From the NCBI RefSeq assembly GCF_030519355.1, contig NZ_JAUMKC010000003.1:186001-250000 (forward strand): a stretch of DNA of 64,000 nt, given 5' to 3'. This DNA is from Mucilaginibacter sp. L3T2-6. GTDB lineage: Bacteria > Bacteroidota > Bacteroidia > Sphingobacteriales > Sphingobacteriaceae. Both the position numbers and the translations under genes were made by a program. Below, piece after piece: positions 27,654 to 37,026 of the stretch. The notes under the pieces were generated by a model that was given only the letters and a program-made list of their open reading frames with translations, ran no database searches and was not told where the DNA came from. Each line of letters begins with the position of its first letter. Within the stretch, counting starts at the first letter, position 1.

Positions 27654-28523
27654 TTAGTTTAATACACCAAACTTACCCGACTGAAATTCCTGGAATGCAA
27701 CCTGCAGTTCCTGGTGGGTATTCATCACAAATGGACCGTATTGGGCAATCGGCTCATTAATAGGCTCTCCGCTTAATAACAGCAGAACCGCATTGCTGTC
27801 TGTACTGATATTAATTTCCTCCCCTTCGTTCTTAAATAATACAAAGTCGTGCTCGTTTACCGGGGCGCCGTTAACGTTTGCCGATCCTTCAATTACCAGC
27901 AATACTGCGTTGTGGGTTGATGGAATATTAGTGCTCGTTTTACCGCCTGCATTTAATTTGATATCAAACATATTAACTGGCGTAAATGTAGTGGCGGGTC
28001 CGTTTTCGCCGTTGAAGTTACCCGCGATAACATTTACCATGCCGCCGTTATCAGGAAGTGTTACCTTCCCCATCCGGTCGGCAGTTATTGGTTGATATTT
28101 GGCAGGCGTAAGCTTGTGTTTTGCCGGCAGATTGACCCACAGTTGTACCATTTCAAACGGACCACCCCTTTTTGAGAAATTTTCCTCGTGGTATTCTTTG
28201 TGCAGTATACCGCCGCCAGCTGTCATCCATTGTACGTCGCCGGGGTTTATTACGCCGCTATTACCGGTACTGTCGTGGTGGGCCACGCTGCCTTTGTAGG
28301 CAATGGTTACGGTTTCAAAGCCTTTGTGCGGGTGTACGTCTACCCCGCGTATATGGTCAGACGGGCCGAAATCATACTCGGCGTTAAAATCGAGCATCAA
28401 AAATGGACTTACCCGCTTTTGGGTTAATTCGGCGTTAGGGAAATAGGTAAATACCCTGAAGCCGTCGCCAACCATACCCGGACGGGCAGGGCGGCTATAT
28501 ATTTTTTCAATTTGCTTTTGCAT
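27654..28523 (-). CDS. pirin family protein
   Basis: A 289-residue bicupin. The N-terminal pirin domain has the metal-binding motif DVHPHKGFET, a second histidine cluster VAHHDSTGNSGVINPGDVQWMTAG, and HKEYH, all standard for pirins, which bind iron and may have quercetinase activity or act as redox-sensing cofactors. The C-terminal pirin domain (about 175-285) is present. It is preceded by a -7 box and, unusually for this genome, a purine-rich AGAGGAG seven bases before the ATG. It is convergent with the DUF4382 gene. The actual substrate is unknown. Confidence 0.93.
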   Translation of the reverse strand: MQKQIEKIYSRPARPGMVGDGFRVFTYFPNAELTQKRVSPFLMLDFNAEYDFGPSDHIRGVDVHPHKGFETVTIAYKGSVAHHDSTGNSGVINPGDVQWMTAGGGILHKEYHEENFSKRGGPFEMVQLWVNLPAKHKLTPAKYQPITADRMGKVTLPDNGGMVNVIAGNFNGENGPATTFTPVNMFDIKLNAGGKTSTNIPSTHNAVLLVIEGSANVNGAPVNEHDFVLFKNEGEEINISTDSNAVLLLLSGEPINEPIAQYGPFVMNTHQELQVAFQEFQSGKFGVLN

Positions 28524-28547
28524 TTGGTCTCCTCTTAATAATTACTA

Positions 28548-28555
28548 CAAAGATA
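28548..28555 (-). promoter_or_regulatory. -7 promoter box of the pirin gene
   Basis: TATCTTTG on the minus strand (28555-28548) is a perfect TAnnTTTG, 25 bp from the start codon. No convincing -33 element was found. Confidence 0.5.
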
Positions 28556-28589
28556 CCTATGTTCAGGCTGGCTTATCTTGATGTAGGTT

Positions 28590-28630
28590 AAGAAAGTCCG
28601 GAAGGTCCGAAAGCCTGAAAAGACGAAAAT
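28590..28630. repeat. degenerate short tandem repeat (AAGTCCGG type)
   Basis: AAGTCCGG, AAGGTCCG, AAAGCCTG and AAAAGACG follow one another as degraded 8-9-bp units between the pirin and YeiH genes. A similar run lies at 30801-30833. Confidence 0.4.
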
Positions 28631-28689
28631 GGGTTGATAATTGTAGCGCCGGATTCAAACCCGAATCCTATTATCGGTCTGTATTGGGA

Positions 28690-29661
28690 TTATGCAAGAT
28701 GCACCACCGCATATAGTGCCGCTAAAGATATTGCCACCCAAAGCAACACCCCTTGCAATAAAGGTTTAAATCCTACTGATGCCAATACTGCGCGTGATAG
28801 TCCGGCCCCTATTAAAAACAGTGTAAGTGTTAAGCCGGCCTTCGAAATATTTACGATATGGGGACCAATAATAGCAATTCCCGGCACGTAAGTATTTATT
28901 GCCAATGCTACAATGAATAGCGCTATGAAGTAAGGCATGCTGGCCTTTTTCGATTTGTTTTTAAAGATAGCTGCAGCAATGAAGGTTACCGGGATTATCC
29001 ATAAAGCTCTGGTAAGCTTTACCGTGGTGGCTACAGCTAAAGCATGCGGCCCGTATTTGCTTGCCGCGCCTACTACCGAGCTGGTGTCGTGAATAGCGAT
29101 AGCGCACCACAGGCCAAATTGCGTTTGCGATAAATTTAAGTATTGCCCAACTAGTGGAAAAATGAACAATGCTAACGAGTTTAACACAAATACGCAGCCC
29201 AAAGCAACAGAGATTTGCTTCTCTTCGGCCCTGATAACAGGTGAGATGGCTGCTATGGCGCTACCGCCGCAAATGGCGGTTCCTCCCGAAACGAGAAAAG
29301 ATGTCTTCTTTTCGATGTTTAACCACCTGCCAAAAAAATAGCCGAGGGTTAGAGTTCCTGCTATTGAAGCTATTGTAAACAGTACACCCTGTTTCCCCGC
29401 ATTAAGTGCGGTATTTATATTCATGCCAAAGCCCAGGCCAACTACTGACGCCTGGAGCAGCCAATGCGTGGCTTTATGATTTAAATGCAGGTAAGGATGG
29501 CCGGTAAGCTGTGCCACCGCCAGTCCCAACAGCAGGGCCGTTGCAGGGCCGGCAAATGGTGTAAGGCAAAATACTGCACAACCTGCAAATACCAATTTCT
29601 GCAGGTTGTTGCTAATGTTTAAAAATTGTTTACGGGGCTGATTTAATTGATGGGTTTCCAT
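28690..29661 (-). CDS. YeiH/UPF0324-family putative sulfate/anion exporter
   Basis: 323 residues from ATG 29661; the longer frame would need a TTG at 29691. Nine to ten hydrophobic helices. Family signatures include LLLGLAVAQLTGHP, SVVGLGFGMN, the conserved GGTAICGGSAIAA re-entrant-like segment, and HDTSSVVGAA. The family is annotated as conserved membrane proteins of the YeiH/PSE class; members have been linked to export of sulfur compounds, with little direct evidence. An 8-bp inverted repeat overlaps the start codon and may be a control site. It stands alone between the pirin gene and an uncharacterised lipoprotein gene. Confidence 0.9.
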   Translation of the reverse strand: METHQLNQPRKQFLNISNNLQKLVFAGCAVFCLTPFAGPATALLLGLAVAQLTGHPYLHLNHKATHWLLQASVVGLGFGMNINTALNAGKQGVLFTIASIAGTLTLGYFFGRWLNIEKKTSFLVSGGTAICGGSAIAAISPVIRAEEKQISVALGCVFVLNSLALFIFPLVGQYLNLSQTQFGLWCAIAIHDTSSVVGAASKYGPHALAVATTVKLTRALWIIPVTFIAAAIFKNKSKKASMPYFIALFIVALAINTYVPGIAIIGPHIVNISKAGLTLTLFLIGAGLSRAVLASVGFKPLLQGVLLWVAISLAALYAVVHLA

Positions 29662-29683
29662 TTGTCTTAAGTTTCGACAAATG
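29659..29683. promoter_or_regulatory. inverted repeat over the YeiH start codon
   Basis: CATTTGTC (29659-29666) and GACAAATG (29676-29683) are perfect 8-bp arms with a 9-bp spacer. The left arm is the complement of the start codon region. It could be a repressor site or an mRNA hairpin that masks the start. Confidence 0.4.
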
Positions 29684-29751
29684 TCTTTCAATACAAGTCC
29701 TAATTTTTATCACGAATGGCGATGCCGGATAACCAAATGTTATGGACCGGC

Positions 29752-30735
29752 CTACTTTTTCGTTCCGGTAACATTCAGAAAGATAATGCTGCTATGCGGG
29801 ATGCCTAATGTGCTGGCCGGTGTTACATCCAGATAAAGCTTGAGATAACCGTCTGTAATGCCCTTCATAGCTGCGATATAAGCCTCAGCCCCTTCTTTAG
29901 ACAGATAGTTTAGCGGCACCATGGATTTCCTGAAGGTAATTTTTCCTTTATCATCTAAAAAGGCTGTATATGAATAGTAAAAATCGGTATAGGCATGATG
30001 GATAGTAATGTCATAAGTAGGCGACAGGTAATTATCGAACAGCATGTCTCCGTTCACATCACCATCATGCACAACTTCTTTTTTTACTGTGACGAGCGGC
30101 GACCTGGCTCTTAATACCGGCGGTGTAGTACCGGCGAAGGCGCTATCTAATATTTTATTGGCTGCAAGTGATTTCGCTTTTATATAATCCGTATCCCTTT
30201 TGCTTGGTTTCCAAAAGTTGGCCGTATCGGAATGCAGTACGTTTTTGATATAATCATTGGTGTAAAAAGTCATGTAGGCATGTACTTTCTCATCGTTTAT
30301 AACACGGCCGTCAACATGCAGCACCATAAATTGTATACTGTCTTTTTTAATATATTTTAATTTAAGCCAGGCCCAGGCTACGTTATAGATCGAGTCATGG
30401 TCGAACACAACGGGCGTATTCAAAAATTTCTTTTTCCGGGGGCTGTAAATGTTTACCGAATCATCTGAAGGGAAAGAAATACGCCACTCGGGGATCAGCT
30501 GGTAACCAACGGGGCTAAAGGAAAGCCCGTTATCGAAAGTGCGTTTTACCTCGGTATAATGAATGTCCTTTATACTGCTAATCAGTGCCTTAGCTTTCGA
30601 TACCTCTGCTTTGCGTTTGGTTTCTTCCCTTTCGCGCTCCGAAACGTGTCTGCGGCGGCATGAGATAAAAGCAATTGAACTAAGGAAAAAGAACGACAGT
30701 AATAATATAATGTACTTACGGGCAGATATATTCAT
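29752..30735 (-). CDS. hypothetical lipoprotein-like protein
   Basis: 327 residues. A basic N-terminus and a hydrophobic stretch (YIILLLSFFFLSSIAF) lead to ISC, a plausible lipobox, followed by a very basic/acidic stalk (RRRHVSEREREETKRKAEVSKAK split by charge blocks). The rest is a soluble mixed alpha/beta domain with no family I recognise. It has a DGDVNGDMLFDNYL segment reminiscent of a calcium loop. It is probably a periplasmic or inner-membrane-anchored protein. It is not obviously linked to its neighbours; about 185 bp of low-complexity sequence precede the next gene. Confidence 0.7.
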   Translation of the reverse strand: MNISARKYIILLLSFFFLSSIAFISCRRRHVSEREREETKRKAEVSKAKALISSIKDIHYTEVKRTFDNGLSFSPVGYQLIPEWRISFPSDDSVNIYSPRKKKFLNTPVVFDHDSIYNVAWAWLKLKYIKKDSIQFMVLHVDGRVINDEKVHAYMTFYTNDYIKNVLHSDTANFWKPSKRDTDYIKAKSLAANKILDSAFAGTTPPVLRARSPLVTVKKEVVHDGDVNGDMLFDNYLSPTYDITIHHAYTDFYYSYTAFLDDKGKITFRKSMVPLNYLSKEGAEAYIAAMKGITDGYLKLYLDVTPASTLGIPHSSIIFLNVTGTKK

Positions 30736-30800
30736 ATAGCGACTGGCAGGGGTAATTTAAAAACGCTAAAATAATAAAAGGGTTTGATGGGCGGAGCCTG

Positions 30801-30833
30801 GAAAGTCAGCAAAGTCGGCGAAGTCCGAAAGGC
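30801..30833. repeat. degenerate short tandem repeat (AAGTC type)
   Basis: GAAAGTCAG, CAAAGTCGG, CGAAGTCCG and AAAGGCGG lie in series as degraded 9-bp units. They resemble the run at 28590-28630. Confidence 0.4.
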
Positions 30834-30919
30834 GGAGCGCAGATGTAAGATTTTGCTGATGAGCGCAGATGAACATAAAGCCTTAACAGGATTGAATCAA
30901 TCTTTCAACGTTACAACTT

Positions 30920-32083
30920 TTAGACAACTTCATCCAGCGCCTGTTCCAAATCCTTAATCAGGTAGCCTGCGTCTTCCAGCCCGGCGTACATCCGTATAAG
31001 ATTATGGCGGCGGTTAGTTGAGTCGTATTCATTTTTGGCCATACCGGCAATAGCAGGAATAATTAAACTTTCGTGTCCACCCCATGATACGGCCATCAGG
31101 ATGTGCTGTAGCTTATTGCAAAAATTTTCTATTTTTTGAACGGATGGATTTTTTAGAATGAAGCTAAACATGCTGCCGCAACCCTGCATTTGCCTGACGG
31201 CAAGCCCGGATTGTTTAAAATTGGGCATAAAAGGCCATATCACCTGGTCGACAGCCGGATGATCCTGCAGCCAGCGGGTAATCACTTTGGCAGTCTCGAA
31301 GCTCCGCTGCATCCTTAAGGGCAGCGTCCTTAAGCCTCGTATCAGCAGCCAGGCCGAATGTGGCGAAAGCGCCGGGCCGATATTAAGAAATTCATTATTA
31401 AATATCTTTTTAATAAGCTCGCGGCTGCCGGTAACTACACCCGCAACCACATCTGAATGGCCTCCCAAATATTTAGTAGCAGATTGCGCCACTAAATCTA
31501 TTCCCAATGCTATCGGCTGCTGGTAGAGCGGGCCACAATAGCTGTTGTCGATCATCGTAAGGATGCCCCTCGGTTTGGCCATATCTGCCACGGCTTTTAA
31601 ATCCTGAAGTTCATAACTAAATGTATTGGGGCTTTCAAGATAGATCAGCCTGGTATTTGGTTGAATAGCTTTCCGGATCTGTTCCGTATCGCTGCCATCA
31701 ACATAAGTAGACGATATGCCAAATTTAGGCAGCATGTTATTGAATAATTTTATTGTCCAGCTATAGGGGTTTTCAACAACTACTGCATGGTCCCCTTGTT
31801 GCAGGAGCGATAATACAGGCACAGTTATGGCGGCTATCCCGCTGCTAAAAACCAGTGCATCTTCCGCGCCGTCCAGCGCAGCTAATTTTTGCCGCAGGAT
31901 ATTGATGGTAGGATTTTGTCCGCGCGAATAAAGCAAGGCGTCGAATTCCTCTGCCAGCGCCTGCCTGAAATCGCTTACGGTATTAAAGGTAAAATTGCTG
32001 GTTTGAATGATCGGCGGAGAAACGGCATTAAAATAGTCGCTGCGTTCTTCGCCAAGTTCGTTAAGTATGTAGGATAAGTCCAT
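30920..32083 (-). CDS. PLP-dependent trans-sulfuration enzyme (Cys/Met metabolism family)
   Basis: A 387-residue fold-type I PLP enzyme. The PLP lysine is Lys204 in SATKYLGGHSDVVAG, with the family SSGIAAI substrate/PLP loop, YLESPNTFSYELQDL and MIDNSYCGPLYQQP. It belongs with cystathionine gamma-synthases, beta-lyases and methionine gamma-lyases. The aromatic- and glycine-rich C-terminus (SWGGHESLIIPA) resembles beta-lyase (MetC-like) members more than synthases, but the exact reaction is uncertain. It lies 119 bp downstream of an amino-acid permease gene on the same strand, so a joint role in sulfur amino-acid uptake and breakdown is plausible. Confidence 0.88.
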   Translation of the reverse strand: MDLSYILNELGEERSDYFNAVSPPIIQTSNFTFNTVSDFRQALAEEFDALLYSRGQNPTINILRQKLAALDGAEDALVFSSGIAAITVPVLSLLQQGDHAVVVENPYSWTIKLFNNMLPKFGISSTYVDGSDTEQIRKAIQPNTRLIYLESPNTFSYELQDLKAVADMAKPRGILTMIDNSYCGPLYQQPIALGIDLVAQSATKYLGGHSDVVAGVVTGSRELIKKIFNNEFLNIGPALSPHSAWLLIRGLRTLPLRMQRSFETAKVITRWLQDHPAVDQVIWPFMPNFKQSGLAVRQMQGCGSMFSFILKNPSVQKIENFCNKLQHILMAVSWGGHESLIIPAIAGMAKNEYDSTNRRHNLIRMYAGLEDAGYLIKDLEQALDEVV

Positions 32084-32202
32084 GTTATATTATTTACGGT
32101 TCGCCCCATTTAATCCAATCTAAAGGAGAGCACTTAAACTGCATCCATCTGACGTATAATCTTCTATGTAGAGGGCAGGTGAGCTAAGCATGCTGTTGAT
32201 GG

Positions 32203-33546
32203 TTAAAATTTATGTTTTGATGTGTTTCCGTCTTTTTTAAAGGTACATGCATAGTAAATTATCAAGCCTAATACGTAGGCTCCCAGACATCGCAATGCTG
32301 CATACGGATCTTCTTTAAAGCTGATAAAAATATTAAGTGTCACAAATAAATATGATGCTATAAAAACAATTGGCACCAGTGGGAACCATTTTATGGTATA
32401 AATGCCTGTGCTGTCGAGTTCTTTGGTTTTTTTTCGTAATAAAAAGATCGTGAAAGCTGCCAGGGACAGGCCGATGGTATCGAAAAACATTACATACTTA
32501 AGCAAATCGCCAAATTTAGCTACAAACAACAATATGGCGATAGCTGCTGCAACAAAGAAACTCATGCCGAACTCCTGCACCTGCGTTTTGGGGTTCACCT
32601 TCTTAAATATCGGCGGTAGTATACCATCTTCTGCCATGGCATAATACACCCGGGGATTGCTCATTACATTTACGTTGACGAATGCCAGCACTGATAGGAA
32701 AATCATGACCGAGGTTATCTTATAGCCCAGGTCGCCAAATATTTCGCCCACCATTTTGGCAGCCAGGGATGGCGTTTGCTGCAGTCCGCCGAGCCCCAGC
32801 ACATGATAATATGCGTAATTGATAGTGAGGTACAGGAATAGTATTACGGCTATGCCGGCTGCTATAGCTTTAGGTGTATTGGTTTTGGCGTTGATAACGT
32901 CGCCGCCGAAATTTATAGTTTGCTGGTAGCCGCCGAATGTAAAAAAGACTGCCACCAGGCTTAAGCCGAATGCAGATATCACGTTGCCTTTATGGGGTAT
33001 TATACCGGTGTTGATGGGATGCACATCACTTTTAAATACCGTGGTGCAAACCAATACAATCATCCCGATTTTAAAAAGCATAAGGGCGTTTTGCGTGCGT
33101 GCGCTCATTTTAATGCCAAGAAAGTTAATGATATATAATATGAGTACCGAGGTAATAGTGATTATTTTGGTTCCCAAATCATTTTGCAGATCAGCAGGCA
33201 GCAGGAATGGCCTGATATAGTCGGCGCCGATTAGCGCCACGGCAGCTACCGAAGCCGCATTGCTGATAACCAGCACCCAGTTGACCATAAAGGCAATGGC
33301 GGGGTGGTAGCAGTATGAAAAAACCTTGTAAAAGCCGCCCGTTACCGGGTAGCGTGCACCAATTTCGGCATAGGTAAGCGCGCCGCAAAGACTCACCAGT
33401 CCGCCAAATATCCAGGCGCCAAAAAATATCCAGACATTGCCTGCCTTAACGGCTACTTCGCTGGGTGTAGCGAATATCCCCATGCCTATCACCAGGCTGA
33501 TCACAATCATGGTGAGGTCGAAGCGATTTAGCCTGGGTTTAATCAT
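32203..33546 (-). CDS. APC-family amino acid permease
   Basis: A 447-residue transporter with about 12 hydrophobic helices. It shows the APC superfamily signature in helix 1 (IVISLVIGMGIFATPSEVA), GALTYAEIGARYPVTGGFYK in helix 2-3, and a FTFGGYQQTINFGGDV segment in helix 6, as in LAT/SLC7-like members. It exchanges or imports amino acids. Sequence does not reveal which one; the downstream trans-sulfuration enzyme suggests a sulfur amino acid. The short C-terminus ends in a Lys-rich tail. Its upstream region is shared divergently with a secreted hypothetical protein. Confidence 0.9.
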   Translation of the reverse strand: MIKPRLNRFDLTMIVISLVIGMGIFATPSEVAVKAGNVWIFFGAWIFGGLVSLCGALTYAEIGARYPVTGGFYKVFSYCYHPAIAFMVNWVLVISNAASVAAVALIGADYIRPFLLPADLQNDLGTKIITITSVLILYIINFLGIKMSARTQNALMLFKIGMIVLVCTTVFKSDVHPINTGIIPHKGNVISAFGLSLVAVFFTFGGYQQTINFGGDVINAKTNTPKAIAAGIAVILFLYLTINYAYYHVLGLGGLQQTPSLAAKMVGEIFGDLGYKITSVMIFLSVLAFVNVNVMSNPRVYYAMAEDGILPPIFKKVNPKTQVQEFGMSFFVAAAIAILLFVAKFGDLLKYVMFFDTIGLSLAAFTIFLLRKKTKELDSTGIYTIKWFPLVPIVFIASYLFVTLNIFISFKEDPYAALRCLGAYVLGLIIYYACTFKKDGNTSKHKF

Positions 33547-33564
33547 ATATTAATGATACGTTAA

Positions 33565-33597
33565 TTGTTTATTTTATAAATTTATATTTTAATTTTG
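33565..33597 (+). promoter_or_regulatory. promoter of the secreted hypothetical protein gene at 33649
   Basis: TTG (33565-33567) and TAATTTTG (33590-33597, a perfect TAnnTTTG) are 22 bp apart. The ATG is 51 bp downstream. The region is very AT-rich, so chance matches are possible. Confidence 0.4.
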
Positions 33598-33648
33598 TTA
33601 TTGGAGCCTTATTAATTGTCACTAAAAAACTATTGTTAGCCCCGGGTA

Positions 33649-34326
33649 ATGCAAATTGTTTCGAAGCAAATTAAGCAAATTTTTGCTGCCGTTATACTCA
33701 CGGGCAGTATATCGCCGGTTTTTACACAAGTGAAACCCCCGGTTAAAAACAATAAGGCCCATGTTATACCGGTTAAGCATACACCGGCAACCAGGCAGCT
33801 GTCGGCATTTATCCGTCTGGCGGCGCAGGCAAATGTAAGCTTTACCTTTCCTAACGGATTTAAGGAAATACCCGCGCCGGACAATGAGTATTTTTCGTAC
33901 GATTATGCCATGACTATACCCGGTAAGGATTTTGAGATATGGCTGCAGGTAAAGTCGCAAAAGGAAAATTGGGCCAGCTACGAAAAGGCGCGCAACCTGC
34001 CCGATGCGCAGCAGCTTGCGAATCCCGATTCGAGCTACATACCGTTAGCCCGCGCCCAATGTGCTGCTTTTGCAGGCGATAATCCATATTCGGGAAGAGT
34101 TATTCCTCCGGATATACTGGCGCGTTATAACGCCGATAACGGGAAGTCGTACCTGCTGACGCTGCGCGATATGCAAACCACCAAGCGCTATAAATATGCC
34201 TTGCTGATCACGCTGCAAAAAGACCATACCGGTATTATTATGGCCGTTTGCTTTACCAACGATAAAAGCCCCGAATTTTTTAAGAATATGGATAAAGCAA
34301 GTAATTGTTTGAAGTTTAAGCCATAA
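33649..34326 (+). CDS. secreted hypothetical protein
   Basis: 225 residues with an N-terminal signal segment (IFAAVILTGSISPVF, cleavage near TQV). The mature part is basic at first (KPPVKNNKAHVIPVKHTP) and then a compact alpha/beta domain with aromatic-rich strands (FEIWLQVKSQKENWASYEKARN, YKYALLITLQKDHTGIIMAVCF). No recognised family. It is probably periplasmic. It is not obviously in an operon; parE starts 191 bp later from its own promoter-like sequence. Confidence 0.72.
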   Translation: MQIVSKQIKQIFAAVILTGSISPVFTQVKPPVKNNKAHVIPVKHTPATRQLSAFIRLAAQANVSFTFPNGFKEIPAPDNEYFSYDYAMTIPGKDFEIWLQVKSQKENWASYEKARNLPDAQQLANPDSSYIPLARAQCAAFAGDNPYSGRVIPPDILARYNADNGKSYLLTLRDMQTTKRYKYALLITLQKDHTGIIMAVCFTNDKSPEFFKNMDKASNCLKFKP

Positions 34327-34415
34327 ACCGGAACCGGGTTTAGCTGCTTTTGTTACCCGTGCAAATCATCAATCCTGTAAATCTTAGTCTATTGTGGATA
34401 AGTTAAAACATTAGG

Positions 34416-34447
34416 TTGATTAATTTTTAACGCAAACATTATTTTTG
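34416..34447 (+). promoter_or_regulatory. candidate parE promoter with TTTTGCCACA repeats
   Basis: TTG (34416-34418) and TATTTTTG (34440-34447) fit the Bacteroidota consensus with 21 bp between. The -7 box overlaps the first of two direct TTTTGCCACA copies (34443-34452 and 34461-34470). CGGACA (34453-34458) and TGTCCG (34480-34485) form a separate inverted repeat. The repeats may be control sites. Confidence 0.45.
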
Positions 34448-34517
34448 CCACACGGACATATTTTGCCACATAACAAACCTGTCCGTTCCTTTTCCCTTAA
34501 TTTAACAATAAAATTAA

Positions 34518-36410
34518 ATGGCTGAAGCTGTAAATTATAGTGATGATAGCATCCGTTCGCTGGATTGGAAAGAGCATATACGCTTACGCCCGGGTATGTA
34601 CATCGGCAAGCTTGGCGATGGCTCGGCTTACGACGACGGCGTATATGTGCTGCTAAAAGAGATCGTGGACAACTCGATCGACGAGTTTGTGATGGGCGCA
34701 GGCAGAACCATTGATATTACCATGAGCGATCATAAGGTATCCGTGCGCGATTATGGCCGCGGCATCCCGTTGGGCAAGGTTATCGATTGCGTATCGAAAA
34801 TCAACACAGGTGGTAAGTACGACAGCAAGGCATTCCAAAAATCAGTAGGTTTGAATGGTGTGGGTACAAAAGCAGTTAACGCACTGTCTAACTCGTTTAC
34901 CGTACAATCATACCGCGACGGACGCACTAAACTGGCCGAATTTGCCAAAGGAGAACTGATTAGGGACGAACCGGAAAAAGATACTACGCAGCGTAATGGC
35001 ACGGCCATAAATTTCTGGCCCGATGATACCATTTTCAGACATTACCGCTTTATTCCGGAATTTGTAGAGAGCATGATCTGGAACTATGTGTTTCTGAATT
35101 CCGGCTTAACCATAAATTTTAACAACCAGAAATATTTTTCGGAGCGCGGCCTTTATGACCTGCTGACAAAAAACTCCGACGCTGAAAATATTCGCTATCC
35201 TATTATTCACTTAAAAGGCGAAGATATCGAGATTGCCATGACCCACGGGCAGCAATATGGCGAGGAATATTACTCGTTTGTTAATGGTCAGAATACCACT
35301 CAGGGCGGCACGCACCAGGCCGCTTTCCGTGAAGCGGTTGTGAGTACTATCCGTGATTTTTATAAAAAGCCGTTTGAAGCTTCGGATGTGCGGGCATCCA
35401 TTATAGCTGCCATAGCCATAAAGGTGCAGGAGCCTGTATTTGAATCGCAGACTAAAACCAAGCTCGGATCGCAAAACGTTGGACCGGAAGGGCCGACCGT
35501 ACGCACATTTATCAATGATTTCGTAAAGCGGGAGTTGGATAACTATCTCCACAAAAACCCTGCTACCGCCGATGCGCTGCTGAAGCGTATTTTACAGTCG
35601 GAACGTGAACGCAAGGACATAGCTGGTATCAAGAAGCTCGCCAATGAACGTGCCAAAAAAGCTTCGCTGCATAACCGCAAGCTGCGCGATTGTAAAGTTC
35701 ACTTTGACGAAAATCACGAGCGGAAGCAGGAAACCACCTTATTTATCACCGAGGGTGACTCGGCCAGCGGTTCAATAACCAAATCGCGGGACGTGATGAC
35801 ACAGGCGGTATTCAGCCTGAAAGGTAAGCCGCTGAACTGTTTCGGCCTGACAAAAAAAGTAGTGTACGAAAATGAGGAATTTAACCTGCTTCAGCATGCG
35901 CTGAATATTGAGGATGGGTTGGACGATTTGCGTTACAACAATATCGTTATCGCTACCGACGCCGATGTAGACGGGATGCACATCCGCTTACTGCTCATGA
36001 CCTTCTTCCTGCAGTTCTTCCCGGACCTGGTGAAAGCCGGTCACGTGTCGATATTGCAGACGCCGCTTTTCCGCGTGCGTAATAAAAAGGAAACAATTTA
36101 CTGTTATAGCGACGAAGAACGCCGCAATGCCATAGCCAAATTGGGCAATAAGCCGGAAATAACACGATTTAAAGGATTAGGTGAAATATCGCCTGATGAA
36201 TTTGGTTTATTCATCGGTAAAGACATTCGCCTGGACCCTGTGATATTGAAGGACGCTAACGTAAAAACCCTGCTGGAATATTTTATGGGTAAAAATACGC
36301 CCGCACGTCAGCAGCATATCGTGAATAACTTAAGGGTTGAAAAAGATGATGAAAAGGTAAACCCTTTGGTTGCCGGGGATTCGGAAAGCGTGGAGCTGGC
36401 GGTTGCCTGA
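34518..36410 (+). CDS. parE: DNA topoisomerase IV subunit B (ParE)
   Basis: A 630-residue type IIA topoisomerase ATPase subunit. The GHKL ATPase part has the catalytic Glu48 in [17 protein letters not shown], and the glycine-rich lid [14 protein letters not shown]. The transducer region follows, then a TOPRIM domain with [10 protein letters not shown] (Glu412) and the metal-binding [10 protein letters not shown] near residue 480, and a C-terminal domain ending KGLGEISP...FMG. It decatenates chromosomes together with ParC (not in this window). The length and the short C-terminus fit ParE rather than GyrB of proteobacteria. It ends at a good terminator, and a toxin-antitoxin pair rather than parC lies downstream. 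Confidence 0.93.
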   Translation: MAEAVNYSDDSIRSLDWKEHIRLRPGMYIGKLGDGSAYDDGVYVLLKEIVDNSIDEFVMGAGRTIDITMSDHKVSVRDYGRGIPLGKVIDCVSKINTGGKYDSKAFQKSVGLNGVGTKAVNALSNSFTVQSYRDGRTKLAEFAKGELIRDEPEKDTTQRNGTAINFWPDDTIFRHYRFIPEFVESMIWNYVFLNSGLTINFNNQKYFSERGLYDLLTKNSDAENIRYPIIHLKGEDIEIAMTHGQQYGEEYYSFVNGQNTTQGGTHQAAFREAVVSTIRDFYKKPFEASDVRASIIAAIAIKVQEPVFESQTKTKLGSQNVGPEGPTVRTFINDFVKRELDNYLHKNPATADALLKRILQSERERKDIAGIKKLANERAKKASLHNRKLRDCKVHFDENHERKQETTLFITEGDSASGSITKSRDVMTQAVFSLKGKPLNCFGLTKKVVYENEEFNLLQHALNIEDGLDDLRYNNIVIATDADVDGMHIRLLLMTFFLQFFPDLVKAGHVSILQTPLFRVRNKKETIYCYSDEERRNAIAKLGNKPEITRFKGLGEISPDEFGLFIGKDIRLDPVILKDANVKTLLEYFMGKNTPARQQHIVNNLRVEKDDEKVNPLVAGDSESVELAVA

Positions 36411-36428
36411 CAGAATTTAGGATAGAAG

Positions 36429-36463
36429 CTTCGACAACTTACTGAGGGTTGCCGAAGTTTTTT
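36429..36463 (+). terminator. intrinsic terminator of parE
   Basis: CTTCGACAAC (36429-36438) pairs with GTTGCCGAAG (36448-36457) with a single mismatch, followed by six T. This is a classical rho-independent terminator 18 bp after the parE stop. Confidence 0.8.
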
Positions 36464-36629
36464 ATTCAAACAACCCTTTTGAATCGACTTTTGGGCGATG
36501 TTCGGTGTATTGCATGATATAATCGGAAGAAGAGTTAGTGCTTTCAACTATTCTTGTTTGACATTCGCCCAGGCTGTCACTTTTTAAGTCGCCAAGCTTA
36601 GTCTGGATAGCCGTAAGTACCTCGGTCAT
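36462..36629 (-). CDS. small hypothetical ORF, possibly a gene remnant
   Basis: A 55-residue frame from ATG 36629 to TAA 36462, with codon use and composition like a real protein (ILE/LEU-spaced helix MTEVLTAIQTKLGDLKSD, then SSDYIMQYTEHRP). The frame stays open 15 further codons upstream of the ATG (VYFSKRFFAVTPKAK), as if it were the C-terminal end of a longer protein whose beginning is lost. No family recognised. It overlaps the U-tract of the parE terminator. Either a genuine small protein or a pseudogene tail. Confidence 0.4.
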   Translation of the reverse strand: MTEVLTAIQTKLGDLKSDSLGECQTRIVESTNSSSDYIMQYTEHRPKVDSKGLFE

Positions 36630-36722
36630 TTTGGCCTTTGGCGTAACCGCAAAGAATCGTTTGCTGAAGTATACTCAGAATCATAGTTTTTTGCGCTTAA
36701 ATGAGCTCGTGGAATTTATCGG

Positions 36723-37022
36723 TTAAGCTGAATGCTTATAGTCGTAGGGCTTTAAATCAAGCTCCTTAGTTTTCTCCGCTGCCAAATGCAGGTTGTACTT
36801 AGTTTGCATATTTGCCCATATATCTGCAGTACCCCCAAATACCCTTGCAATCCGGAACGACATTTCCGGCGTTATATCCGATTTTTCATGAATTATTTTG
36901 TTAAGGGTTTGACGTGATACCCCCAGCATTTTAGCGGTTTCTGTTACAGTAAGTTCATTGACGGTAATTATATCTTCCCGCAAAATTTCTCCGGGATGGA
37001 TGTTTCTCATTTGTCTTTTCAT
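36723..37022 (-). CDS. higA: HigA-family antitoxin
   Basis: 99 residues from ATG 37022; the longer frame from 37073 would overlap the toxin gene and adds a non-coding-looking segment. A HigA/VapI-type helix-turn-helix lies after NIHPGEILREDI (TVTETAKMLGVSRQTLNKIIHEKSDITPEMSFRIARVFG), followed by the WANMQTKYNL signature typical of the family. HigA neutralises the HigB toxin and represses its own operon. Its gene starts 4 bp after the toxin stop, in the toxin-first order characteristic of higBA. Confidence 0.93.
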   Translation of the reverse strand: MKRQMRNIHPGEILREDIITVNELTVTETAKMLGVSRQTLNKIIHEKSDITPEMSFRIARVFGGTADIWANMQTKYNLHLAAEKTKELDLKPYDYKHSA

Positions 37023-37026
37023 AGCG

